A stretch of DNA of 64,000 nucleotides from Exiguobacterium undae DSM 14481 (lineage in GTDB: Bacteria > Bacillota > Bacilli > Exiguobacteriales > Exiguobacteriaceae), in contig NZ_KK211187.1 in NCBI RefSeq assembly GCF_000620805.1, forward strand, positions 839,957 to 903,956, read 5' to 3'. This document shows, piece after piece, positions 44,540 through 52,313 of the stretch. The notes below the pieces were generated by a model. It ran no database searches, had not been told where the DNA came from, and saw only the letters and a list, made by a program, of their open reading frames with translations. Positions within the stretch are counted from its first letter, which is position 1. Every line of letters starts with the position of its first letter. The translations under genes were made by a program, and so were the position numbers.

Positions 44540-46204
44540 ATGTCCACTGTCAGCAAAAAACAAGAGACTTCATCAAGCAATACCGGCTTCGTTCGTGGAA
44601 CGATGCTGCTGTCGGGCGCATCACTCATTTCACGTGCCCTTGGTTTGATCTATCTGTTTCCGTTCCAGTTCATGGTCGGAGCGACAGGTATCATGTTTTA
44701 TACGTACGCCTATAACTATTATGCCATCATGATTGGTCTTGCGACGGCCGGTATCCCGGTTGCGGTCTCGAAGTTTGTCGCGAAGTACAATGCGATGGGG
44801 GAATATGACACGAGTGAACGGTTGTACCGTTCAGGACTGAAAATCATGTCCATCACCGGTGTGATTTCATTCTTAGCTTTATTTCTACTGGCTCCGTATT
44901 TGGCCCACCGTGCGATCCCCGGAGGAGACGTCAATTCGGCAGCATACATTGATGCCGTCACGATGACGATTCGTGGTGTCAGTTTCGCCTTGATACTGAT
45001 TCCGGCAATGAGTATGACGCGTGGATATTTCCAAGGGTACCAATCGATGGGACCGACGGCGATTTCGCAAATTCTGGAACAGATTGTCCGCATCATCTTT
45101 TTACTGGCCGGTGTCAGCATCGCGATTTATTTGTTTGATTCAGATGCGGCCTGGGCCGCGACGATTGCGACGTTCAGTGCCTTCATCGGTGCGATCGGCA
45201 GCGTCGCCGTGCTTGTCTACTATTTCCGCAAACGGGCACCCGGTCTAAAAGCCATGCGTGACGGTCAAACGGTCGTGTCACCCGACCGCCCGCTGTCCGG
45301 TCTGTATAAAGAGTTGTTGACCTATGCGATTCCGATCGTCATGGTCGGCTTATCAACACCGCTCTATCAGGTCATCGATCAAAATACGATGAACGCGGCC
45401 TTACAAAGCATCGGTTATACGTTGGAAGCAGCAGGAAATGCGACGGCCTATCTGATTGCAGATAGTCATAAAATCGTCTTGATTCCAGTGTCGGTCGCAA
45501 CCGGGTTGTCGTTATCAGCGACACCTCTGTTGACGGCATCTTTTACACAAGGCGATATGCGAAAAGTCCGGAAACAGATTTCGCAAATTTACCAGCTGGC
45601 CTTTTTCGTCACGATTCCGGCTGTCGTCGGGATGATCTTATTAAGTGAAGAAACGTTCCGCGTCCTGTTCCCGAAAGATCAAGCAGCGTGGGTGTACCTG
45701 TTGAGTTATGCACCAAGTGCATTGTTCCTTGCGCTTTATTCGGTCACGGCGGCTGTCCTGCAAGGGATCAACCGACAATATTTTACGATTGTCGCGACGC
45801 TTGCCGGTCTGCTGACGAAATATCTGCTCAATGCACCGTTGATTCATTGGGTGGGCGACGGAACGGGTGCCGGGTATGCAACGATACTCGGGTACCTCGT
45901 CGCAACAGGATTAATGTTCTTTCGCATCACGCAAACGGTCAAATTTCCGTTCAGCACGGTCTTGCGGCGGACGTCGCTCATCATGATTCTCAGTGCGATC
46001 ATGGGAGCGAGTGTCGCGCTTGTCAAATGGGGCTTAACGAGTTGGCTGCCTGAAACGATGCTTGGTTCGCTGACCGTTTTGATTGTCGGTGCAGGTGTCG
46101 GAATCGGCGTATTCGCCGGGCTTGCGATTTGGAGTGGATTGGCAGAAGCTGTACTTGGACGAAAATTTTCAATGAAACGAGGACGAGGAAATGCGTCTAG
46201 ATAA
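44540..46204 (+). CDS. MOP-superfamily polysaccharide/lipid II flippase (YtgP/MurJ-like)
   Basis: This 554-residue membrane protein has about 14 helices. An early LLSGASLISRALGLIY near 25-40 and PFQFMVGATG, with later MTRGYFQGYQSMGPTAISQI near 162-181, are typical of SpoVB/YtgP proteins. YtgP acts as a lipid II flippase (MurJ) in streptococci and Bacillus, so a role in peptidoglycan precursor export is likely; a teichoic or capsular flippase is the alternative. The frame is open from 44468, but GAGGAAGG before the ATG at 44540 fixes the start. It overlaps the next gene by 14 nt. Confidence 0.85.
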   Translation: MSTVSKKQETSSSNTGFVRGTMLLSGASLISRALGLIYLFPFQFMVGATGIMFYTYAYNYYAIMIGLATAGIPVAVSKFVAKYNAMGEYDTSERLYRSGLKIMSITGVISFLALFLLAPYLAHRAIPGGDVNSAAYIDAVTMTIRGVSFALILIPAMSMTRGYFQGYQSMGPTAISQILEQIVRIIFLLAGVSIAIYLFDSDAAWAATIATFSAFIGAIGSVAVLVYYFRKRAPGLKAMRDGQTVVSPDRPLSGLYKELLTYAIPIVMVGLSTPLYQVIDQNTMNAALQSIGYTLEAAGNATAYLIADSHKIVLIPVSVATGLSLSATPLLTASFTQGDMRKVRKQISQIYQLAFFVTIPAVVGMILLSEETFRVLFPKDQAAWVYLLSYAPSALFLALYSVTAAVLQGINRQYFTIVATLAGLLTKYLLNAPLIHWVGDGTGAGYATILGYLVATGLMFFRITQTVKFPFSTVLRRTSLIMILSAIMGASVALVKWGLTSWLPETMLGSLTVLIVGAGVGIGVFAGLAIWSGLAEAVLGRKFSMKRGRGNASR

Positions 46205-46910
46205 ATTACTCTCAAACATGGGAGCCGGATCGCGCAAAGAAGTAAAACAATTACTCAAATCCGGTGCGATTCAAGTTGACGGAGAAATCGTGTACGATCC
46301 GAAGCAACATGTCGATACCGAACAGCAACACGTACTTTTATACGGGGAACCGGTCACGTATCAAAAGTTCATCTATTTGATGATGAACAAACCACCGGGT
46401 GTGATCAGTGCAACAGAAGACAAGCGGGATCAAACCGTCATCGATTTATTATTCGAAGATGTCACCTACTTCAAGCCGTTTCCGGTTGGTCGACTCGACA
46501 AGGACACGGAAGGGTTATTGTTGCTGACGAACGATGGTTCATTCAACCACGCGTTGATGTCGCCGAAAAAGCATGTTGAAAAAGTTTACTATGCCGAAGT
46601 CATCGGTATGTTGACGGAAGACGACATCGAGGAAGTGGCGGAAGGCGTGACGCTTGAAGATGGATACAAAACGAAACCGGGTAAGCTGGTCATTCTGGAA
46701 GCGACGGAAGACACGTCGACACTCGAGTTGACGATTACGGAAGGTAAGTTCCATCAGGTCAAACGGATGATGCTTGCGCTCGGGAAAGAAGTGACGTATC
46801 TGAAGCGTTTGTCGATTGGACAGTTACCGCTTGATCCGACGCTTGAAGCCGGGGAATACCGTGAATTGACACGAGGCGAATTGGCCTTGTTTGACTGGAA
46901 ACCGGAATGA
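46191..46910 (+). CDS. RsuA/RluB-family pseudouridine synthase
   Basis: The 239 residues have an N-terminal S4 RNA-binding domain (about 1-60, MRLDKLLSNMGAGSRKEVKQ) and a catalytic domain with GRLDKDTEGLLLLTND near 101-116, where Asp104 is the nucleophile. It isomerises a uridine, probably in 16S rRNA (RsuA-like, position 516) or in 23S rRNA. It overlaps the end of the flippase-like gene by 14 nt; a similar small RsuA-type gene lies near ytgP in Bacillus (recollection). GAGGACGAGG precedes the ATG inside the upstream gene. Confidence 0.88.
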   Translation: MRLDKLLSNMGAGSRKEVKQLLKSGAIQVDGEIVYDPKQHVDTEQQHVLLYGEPVTYQKFIYLMMNKPPGVISATEDKRDQTVIDLLFEDVTYFKPFPVGRLDKDTEGLLLLTNDGSFNHALMSPKKHVEKVYYAEVIGMLTEDDIEEVAEGVTLEDGYKTKPGKLVILEATEDTSTLELTITEGKFHQVKRMMLALGKEVTYLKRLSIGQLPLDPTLEAGEYRELTRGELALFDWKPE

Positions 46911-46911
46911 A

Positions 46912-46948
46912 CAAAGGACGCTCTTCTTAATGGAAGAGCGTCCTTTGT
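46912..46948. terminator. Bidirectional terminator
   Basis: AAAGGACGCTCTTC pairs with its exact complement around TTAAT, between convergent genes. The T tracts are short. Confidence 0.75.
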
Positions 46949-46959
46949 TGATTATTCGA

Positions 46960-47592
46960 TTATTGGTTGCGAAGTGCTTCGGCGATCGGGAATGGACCAC
47001 TTAATACTTCGAACTGACGTGTTTGTGTCGGGTGATCGATTAAGGTCACGAAAAGTGCTGCGACATCGTCACGCGGAACTTCACGTCCTTCATAGGACTC
47101 AAAATGTTCTTTTGTCTCAATCGTACCGGTCGGCTCATCATAGCTGAGTGGACCCGGACGGACGATTGTATAATCAAGACCACTCTCTTTTAAATGGCGG
47201 TCCGCTGCACCTTTTGATTCAAGGTAAACTTTTAAATCACCTTGCGGATGATCAGCACCAACTGAACTGAGCATTAAGAAGCGTTCGATGCCGTTGGCTT
47301 TTGCCGCATCGATGACTTTGATGGCACCATCCTGATCGACAGCACGTGTTAATTCTTCAGAAGCACCACCGGCACCGGCTGCGAAGATGACGACGTCGGC
47401 ATCCTTGACGACTCCTGTAACGTCCTTCGTCAAATCACCGAGGCGGACTTCAGAAGCGCCCAGTGCGATTAAATCATTGATTTGATTTTCTTCCCGTACG
47501 ACGGCAATGGCTTGATGCTGTCCCTGTTTGCCGATCAATTCCACCATTTTCCGACCTGTTGTTCCGTTTGCTCCAATAATTAAAATATTCAT
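46960..47592 (-). CDS. NAD(P)-binding atypical short-chain reductase (YhfK-like)
   Basis: This 210-residue Rossmann protein has the dinucleotide loop ILIIGANGTTGRKM at 3-16, SSVGADHPQG near 109-118 and YTIVRPGPLSYDEPTG near 142-157. The SDR catalytic YxxxK is replaced by YLESKGAAD, which retains a Tyr and Lys four apart. Members (YhfK, YwnB) bind NAD(P)H and are often stress-induced; their substrates are unknown. AGGAGATGAG precedes the ATG. It follows the ytzE terminator on the same strand, so it has its own promoter. Confidence 0.8.
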   Translation of the reverse strand: MNILIIGANGTTGRKMVELIGKQGQHQAIAVVREENQINDLIALGASEVRLGDLTKDVTGVVKDADVVIFAAGAGGASEELTRAVDQDGAIKVIDAAKANGIERFLMLSSVGADHPQGDLKVYLESKGAADRHLKESGLDYTIVRPGPLSYDEPTGTIETKEHFESYEGREVPRDDVAALFVTLIDHPTQTRQFEVLSGPFPIAEALRNQ

Positions 47593-47643
47593 AAGCTCAT
47601 CTCCTTCTCAAACTAGATATACCCTGCTTGAAAAAAAAATAAC

Positions 47644-47670
47644 AAAAAAAGACGCGAAGGATTCGCGTCG
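47644..47670 (-). terminator. Intrinsic terminator after ytzE
   Basis: On the minus strand GACGCGAA pairs with TTCGCGTC around TCC, followed by T7. Confidence 0.85.
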
Positions 47671-47701
47671 TAACAGAAAATAGTGTGATGAAACATCTTA
47701 A

Positions 47702-47920
47702 TCAGCCGGCTTGTCGTTGTTTTTTACTTGATGTCCAAGTACCGCGTCTTGGGCTTACAATGAGGTTGTTGTATTCGAGCACATTCAAGTCACGCTGGAC
47801 GGTTCTTGACGTAATGCCGAACTCTTCAACCAAGTCTGCTGTCGTAGTAGCTCCGTTCTCATTAATATAGAGATAAATCGATTTAATCCGGGTCAACATA
47901 CGGTCTGTAGAATCTTTCAT
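47702..47920 (-). CDS. ytzE: DeoR-type helix-turn-helix regulator (YtzE-like)
   Basis: The 72 residues are a winged helix of the DeoR N-terminal type: MLTRIKSIYLYINENGATTT, then DLVEEFGITSRTVQRDLNVL as the recognition helix, and a short basic tail. There is no effector domain. YtzE of Bacillus is the same size and begins in the same way. It probably controls nearby genes, perhaps pepV or the reductase. The ATG at 47920 is used, with GGGGGAGTGG about 8 nt upstream; the GTG at 47932 lies inside that site. Confidence 0.82.
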   Translation of the reverse strand: MKDSTDRMLTRIKSIYLYINENGATTTADLVEEFGITSRTVQRDLNVLEYNNLIVSPRRGTWTSSKKQRQAG

Positions 47921-48007
47921 TGGTATAACCACTCCCCCAATGGATAGAATAGTGTTCTAAAGCTTCGGGTGACAAAAGACGATGATTCATTAAGTTGTTT
48001 CGCCTTT

Positions 48008-48035
48008 AGTATAACGCTTTTGCTATAGAATGCAA
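48008..48035 (-). promoter_or_regulatory. ytzE promoter
   Basis: On the minus strand TTGCAT (48030-48035), a 16-bp spacer, then TATACT (48008-48013). It gives a leader of about 80 nt. Confidence 0.55.
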
Positions 48036-48078
48036 GTAATTTAACCGAACGTTTTCAAAAAACACACATTCAATCAAT

Positions 48079-48107
48079 ACTCATTAACGAATGAGGAGTC
48101 TTTTTTA
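48079..48107 (+). terminator. Isolated plus-strand hairpin with T tail before pepV
   Basis: CTCATTaacgAATGAG is a perfect 6-bp stem, followed by GAGTCTTTTTT. There is no plus-strand gene to its left for 1.1 kb, so it may end a short RNA or be part of the pepV leader. Confidence 0.4.
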
Positions 48108-48227
48108 TGACGTTAATGTTCGTTTAAAAGCTAATGACAAAAGATTTAGTATTTTGGATGTTCGTAAATGTCAAATTTTCGCTATACTTAGAGATGAACG
48201 AATTAGCGGACAAGGGAGAGAAGTCAA

Positions 48228-49625
48228 ATGGTCAATTGGAAAGAAGAAGTATTGGCTCGACGCGAAGATCTTTTAACCGATTTAAAAGATCTGTTGCGGA
48301 TTCCAAGTATCCTCGATGAGACGACGATTCAAGAAGGGGCACCGTTTGGTGGAGAAGTCAAACGCGCACTCGATTGGATGCTTGCGCTCGGAGAACGGGA
48401 TGGATTCATCACAAAAAATGTCGACGGTTATGCCGGACATCTTGAATACGGTCAAGGACAGGAATTACTCGGGATTTTATGTCACTTGGACGTCGTCCCT
48501 GCCGGAGGCGATAACTGGACGTATGGACCGTTTAATCCGACGCTTTCAGATGGAAAGTTGTACGCTCGGGGAGCAATCGATGATAAAGGACCGACGATGG
48601 CGGCCTATTATGCGTTGAAAATCGTTAAGGAGTTAGGTTTGCCTCTTTCCAAACGAATTCGCTTGATTGCAGGCGGGGATGAAGAAAGCGAATGGCGTTG
48701 TGTGAACCATTACTTCAAACATGAAGAAATGCCGACGCTTGGATTTGCACCGGACGCTGATTTCCCGATCATCAATGCGGAAAAAGGATTGTACGATGGT
48801 TTGCTGACACAGGGTAAACCCGTCCAAGCAGCGGACACCGGCTACCAGCTCGTCCATTTTGAAGGCGGAGAACGTCCGAATATGGTTCCGGGACATGCGA
48901 CGGCAACTGTTCATGTCGCGGAGTATGGCACGATTGAAGATTCATTCCATCAGCATCTGGAAGAACAAGGATTGACGGGAACCGTGAAGCAGACGGCAGA
49001 AGGACTCGTCTTTGAGGTAATCGGAGTCGCGGCGCATGCGATGGAGCCGGACAACGGTAAAAATGCAGCGCTCCATTTGGCACGTTTCTTAAGTACACTT
49101 CATCTGGATTACAACGGTCGCCGTTACATCGAGATGGCGATGCATATGTTCCGTGATTCCCGTGGTGTTGCGCTGGGGGTTGCGGCATCGGACGAAACGG
49201 GAGACTTGACGATCAACGGAGGTGTGTTCCGTTACGAAAACGGTCAAGGAACAGCTTCGATCAACATTCGTTATCCATACAGTGCCGATTTTACGGAACG
49301 GTTGCAACTGATCAAAGAAGCTGCGATCGCATACGGCTTTGAATTACAAACACGCACACATATGACACCGCACCATGTCGATCCGGATCATGAATTGGTT
49401 CGCACGCTGAGTGCCGTCTATGAACGACAGACCAACCAAAAAGCAGACTTGATCGCCATCGGTGGCGGCACATACGCCCGTTCGCTGACGGCTGGTGTTG
49501 CTTTTGGACCGGTCTTCCCGGGTGGACCAGAAGTGGCGCACCAAGTCGATGAGTATGTCGATTTCGAAGAGTTGCTGTTAGCAGTCGCCATTTATGCAGA
49601 AGCGATTTACGAATTGGCGAAATGA
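48228..49625 (+). CDS. pepV: Dipeptidase PepV (M20 family, YtjP-like)
   Basis: This 465-residue di-zinc peptidase splits dipeptides in the cytosol. Zinc-site motifs are [13 protein letters not shown] near 83-95, [19 protein letters not shown] near 114-132 (bridging Asp) and [14 protein letters not shown] near 149-162 (catalytic Glu). The His near [14 protein letters not shown] lies in the lid domain, and the C-terminal GGGTYARS contributes another. The length fits PepV. AAGGGAGAG precedes the ATG. Together with pepA and the M42 peptidase it serves peptide use. Confidence 0.92.
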   Translation: MVNWKEEVLARREDLLTDLKDLLRIPSILDETTIQEGAPFGGEVKRALDWMLALGERDGFITKNVDGYAGHLEYGQGQELLGILCHLDVVPAGGDNWTYGPFNPTLSDGKLYARGAIDDKGPTMAAYYALKIVKELGLPLSKRIRLIAGGDEESEWRCVNHYFKHEEMPTLGFAPDADFPIINAEKGLYDGLLTQGKPVQAADTGYQLVHFEGGERPNMVPGHATATVHVAEYGTIEDSFHQHLEEQGLTGTVKQTAEGLVFEVIGVAAHAMEPDNGKNAALHLARFLSTLHLDYNGRRYIEMAMHMFRDSRGVALGVAASDETGDLTINGGVFRYENGQGTASINIRYPYSADFTERLQLIKEAAIAYGFELQTRTHMTPHHVDPDHELVRTLSAVYERQTNQKADLIAIGGGTYARSLTAGVAFGPVFPGGPEVAHQVDEYVDFEELLLAVAIYAEAIYELAK

Positions 49626-49678
49626 CGTCAACAAGCACCAACCGGACATTTGTCTGTCCGTGAATTTTATATGAAATG

Positions 49679-49709
49679 AATCCCCCGCATCCATCGTGAT
49701 AGGGGGATT
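49679..49709 (+). terminator. Hairpin(s) after pepV
   Basis: AATCCCCC pairs with GGGGGATT around a 15-base loop. A second stem, CGGACA-N6-TGTCCG (49643-49660), lies just upstream. T tails are weak, so termination strength is unclear. Confidence 0.5.
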
Positions 49710-49731
49710 GATTCTTAAAAGGGAGTCGATT

Positions 49732-50877
49732 GTGATTCATCGTCAAAAATATCATTTCCAAGCACTCTATTTTTTCATCTTTTTTGCGCAAGGTGCACTT
49801 ATTCCGTATTTAACACTTTATTTTTCAAATGATGCGTTTCAGTTATCGGCTTCCGAAATTGGAACGATTGTCGCAATCGGTCCAATCCTGTCGATTGTCT
49901 TGCAACCGTTATGGGGAATGGCAGCCGATCGGTTTGGTCGTCCGAAACGATTGTTGCTTGTCGCTTTGCTTGCGGCCGGTGTTTTGACGCTCAGTTATTT
50001 GCTGACATCCGTGTATCTCTTATTGCTGTTGATCGCTTCTCTGTGGGCACTGTTCCAATGTGCCCACATTCCGCTCGTCGACACGTTGGCGATTGAATTC
50101 TCGAAACGGAAGTCAGTGGATTACGGGGCCTTACGCTTGTTTGGTTCTGCCGGTTTTGCACTTGCCGTGTTCATTTTGGGGCAGGTGACGGAACAGGGGA
50201 CACTCGGTGCCATCTTTTATGCGAGTGGAGCAGCCATGGTCCTCGGCTTCCTGGTCCTGATCGGAATCGAAGAAGAAACAGTCGAGTCTGTCACGCGCGA
50301 ACACGTACCGTTAGCCAAACTGTTTTCGAATAAACGGTTTTTACTATTTTTAGCCGGGGGAAGTCTGATTTTTGGTCCGATTTTCGCGAATAACTATTAT
50401 TTTGGAAGTTACGTGACGATTCGTGGGGAATCGACGGCACTCGTCGGCACGTTATTTTTTGTGGCAGTCTTATGTGAAATTCCATTCATGCGTATTGCGA
50501 CACGGGTGATGATGCGGGTTGGTCCGATTCCTGTCCTGGTGTTCGTTTCTTTATTATCTGCCTTACGAACCGGTATCTTGGCACTGGAACCACCCATTTA
50601 TACGTTATGGCTACTCGCTGCCCTGCAAGGACTGATCATCGGGTTACTGATTCCCGTTGCGCTCGACTACGTGCGCTCGCTTGTTCCGCCTTCGACGGTC
50701 GCGACGGCAGTCAGTACCTATATGGCGACAACAACAGGTCTTGCGACTGCTTTGTTTAACTTAATGAGTGGGATTGTTTTTGATCAAAGTACCATCTATG
50801 CGGTATTTTGGGTATATACAGGTAGTAGCTTGTTAGGTGCTGGTTTGTATTTGATCAGCGCAAAAATCAAGGAGTGA
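49732..50877 (+). CDS. MFS transporter (MFS_1-like, YwbF type)
   Basis: This 381-residue, 12-helix major facilitator has an early FFAQGALIPYLTLYFS and the loop GMAADRFGRPKRLLL near 62-76 (motif A). ALRLFGSAGFALAVFILG near 138-155 resembles the MFS_1-like/PPP group, which includes sugar and nucleoside permeases (YwbF, LacY-like). The substrate is unknown. GTG at 49732 is the start, with AAAAGGGAGT 7 nt upstream; the frame open from 49696 includes the preceding hairpin. It is followed closely by thpR, so these are one operon. Confidence 0.8.
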   Translation: MIHRQKYHFQALYFFIFFAQGALIPYLTLYFSNDAFQLSASEIGTIVAIGPILSIVLQPLWGMAADRFGRPKRLLLVALLAAGVLTLSYLLTSVYLLLLLIASLWALFQCAHIPLVDTLAIEFSKRKSVDYGALRLFGSAGFALAVFILGQVTEQGTLGAIFYASGAAMVLGFLVLIGIEEETVESVTREHVPLAKLFSNKRFLLFLAGGSLIFGPIFANNYYFGSYVTIRGESTALVGTLFFVAVLCEIPFMRIATRVMMRVGPIPVLVFVSLLSALRTGILALEPPIYTLWLLAALQGLIIGLLIPVALDYVRSLVPPSTVATAVSTYMATTTGLATALFNLMSGIVFDQSTIYAVFWVYTGSSLLGAGLYLISAKIKE

Positions 50878-50882
50878 TCCGC

Positions 50883-51398
50883 GTGGAACAACATTATTTC
50901 ATTGCTCTTTCGACAGCGGACGAAACGCTGACCCAGTATGCGTCTGCGTTAAAATTGCATGATTACTACAAGACGGTGTACGAACCGGATGAATATCATC
51001 TGACCCTTCGATTTTTGGGTGCACTGACAGAATCGGAGCTACTGAATTGGCGACAACGTCTGGCAGAAATCGCTCAAACGATTTCTCCTTTTACATTAGA
51101 AATGGATCATCTCGAACGGTTTGGTCTGGCGGAGCGACCTCGTGTGTTCGCGGTTGGTCCGCGGCGTGAAGAAACGTTAGTTCAACTTGCGGCTCAACTG
51201 GATCCCAAGCCTTCTAAACCGTTTGTTCCGCACATCACCCTGGCGAAAAAGTGGAATCAAGAAGTGTCCCTGCTTCCACCGGAACAAACTCCTTCTTTCA
51301 GCATATCGGTGAAAGAAATCGTTCTCTATAAAATTTGCCCCGCCGATCGACCGCGTTATCAGGCTGATACACGGTTTCGAATCGGGAAGAAACAATGA
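50883..51398 (+). CDS. thpR: RNA 2',3'-cyclic phosphodiesterase (LigT/ThpR family)
   Basis: The 171 residues contain the two HxT motifs of the 2H phosphoesterases: HLTLRFLG near 40 and HITLAKKW near 119. The family opens 2',3'-cyclic phosphates on RNA ends and can ligate tRNA halves in vitro. GTG at 50883 is preferred because AAGGAG sits 8 nt upstream; the GTG at 50874 overlaps the MFS stop but has no spacing for that site. It lies between the MFS gene and a YtlQ-like gene, as ytlP and ytlQ pair in Bacillus (recollection). Confidence 0.87.
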   Translation: MEQHYFIALSTADETLTQYASALKLHDYYKTVYEPDEYHLTLRFLGALTESELLNWRQRLAEIAQTISPFTLEMDHLERFGLAERPRVFAVGPRREETLVQLAAQLDPKPSKPFVPHITLAKKWNQEVSLLPPEQTPSFSISVKEIVLYKICPADRPRYQADTRFRIGKKQ

Positions 51399-51407
51399 GG
51401 TGACACG

Positions 51408-52274
51408 ATGGCATTATTGATGAAACTGTATGATTTGGAAAGCCGGTATGAACGAAATCCGTTGGAAGTCTCAAAACGTTTTAAGGAACAACAGATTGTG
51501 GATCATGCAAACGTCTTGAAAAAATGGGAGACCGGTGAACTGTTTCCGGGTGAGACCATCGTCCGTCCTAAAAAATGGTGGCAACCCTTTAAAAAAGCGG
51601 AAGTGTTTCAAGTCCCCGGAAAACAAATTTCGAAGTCCGCTTTTGAGAAATGGTATAAAAAACGGGTGGAAGTCCAAAAGCTGATTTATGTCGCCGGCGG
51701 TGCGACGGAAGAAGACATTTGGCGGTTACCGTTAAGACGGCATCTGGATTTTTATCAAATGCTGCATCTGCTGAATGATCAGTACGGAATGTTTTATCGT
51801 GCCGTCATTCATTATCAGCAAGGTGAAGTCGAACTCAGTCCTTTTATCGTCGGTCCGTCGGCAATCTATGTGCTCGATTGGCTGGACGGAGAAGAAAGTA
51901 TCTACCATATCAAACGAAGCAAACTTTGGCGGGAACAGCCTTTTAAAGCCTCTCCAAAAAATATCGTCAATCCGTTGATCAGCTTGAAACGGACGGAAGA
52001 TGTCCTGCGGACGATTCTTGGAGTGGACTTTATGTTACCGATCGAACGCGTCGTCATCGCTTCGCAAGGGTATTTTGATCAAATCCCGAAGGAAACGACA
52101 ACGACCTATGTCAGTAAAGTGGATTTCACGGAGTGGTTGCGGAAAATGAACGCGTCCGCGCCGCATACAAAAGCGTTTCAAATGCGGGTCTGTGAACACA
52201 TATTAAAGGAAACGGCGTCCATTACCTTTCAGATGGCACTTAACAGTCAAGAAAACGAACGGATTCGGGAATGA
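51408..52274 (+). CDS. Conserved hypothetical protein (YtlQ-like, NERD-like core)
   Basis: The 288 residues are soluble. An N-terminal basic part (KLYDLESRYERNPLEVSKRF and PGETIVRPKKWWQPFKKAE) leads to RVEVQKLIYVAGGATEEDIW and a central FIVGPSAIYVLDWLDGEESIYH, which recalls the strand-turn-strand of nuclease-related (NERD) domains; the catalytic residues of that fold are not clearly present. I believe similar proteins (YtlQ) stand next to the LigT-like gene in Bacillus, but this is memory only. GAGGTG lies 6 nt before the ATG. The function is unknown; co-transcription with thpR hints at RNA or nucleic acids. Confidence 0.6.
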   Translation: MALLMKLYDLESRYERNPLEVSKRFKEQQIVDHANVLKKWETGELFPGETIVRPKKWWQPFKKAEVFQVPGKQISKSAFEKWYKKRVEVQKLIYVAGGATEEDIWRLPLRRHLDFYQMLHLLNDQYGMFYRAVIHYQQGEVELSPFIVGPSAIYVLDWLDGEESIYHIKRSKLWREQPFKASPKNIVNPLISLKRTEDVLRTILGVDFMLPIERVVIASQGYFDQIPKETTTTYVSKVDFTEWLRKMNASAPHTKAFQMRVCEHILKETASITFQMALNSQENERIRE

Positions 52275-52313
52275 GGAGGGAAGCGACAAGATCGCCGATT
52301 GTCGCGCGAACAG

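Larger units (their letters stand above)
47921..48227. other. Intergenic region between ytzE and pepV
   Basis: These 307 bases hold the ytzE promoter and leader, a plus-strand hairpin with a T tail at 48079-48107, and a TATACT (48189-48194) that may be the pepV -10, without a good -35. Two 61-codon frames here overlap pepV out of frame and are rejected. Confidence 0.6.
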
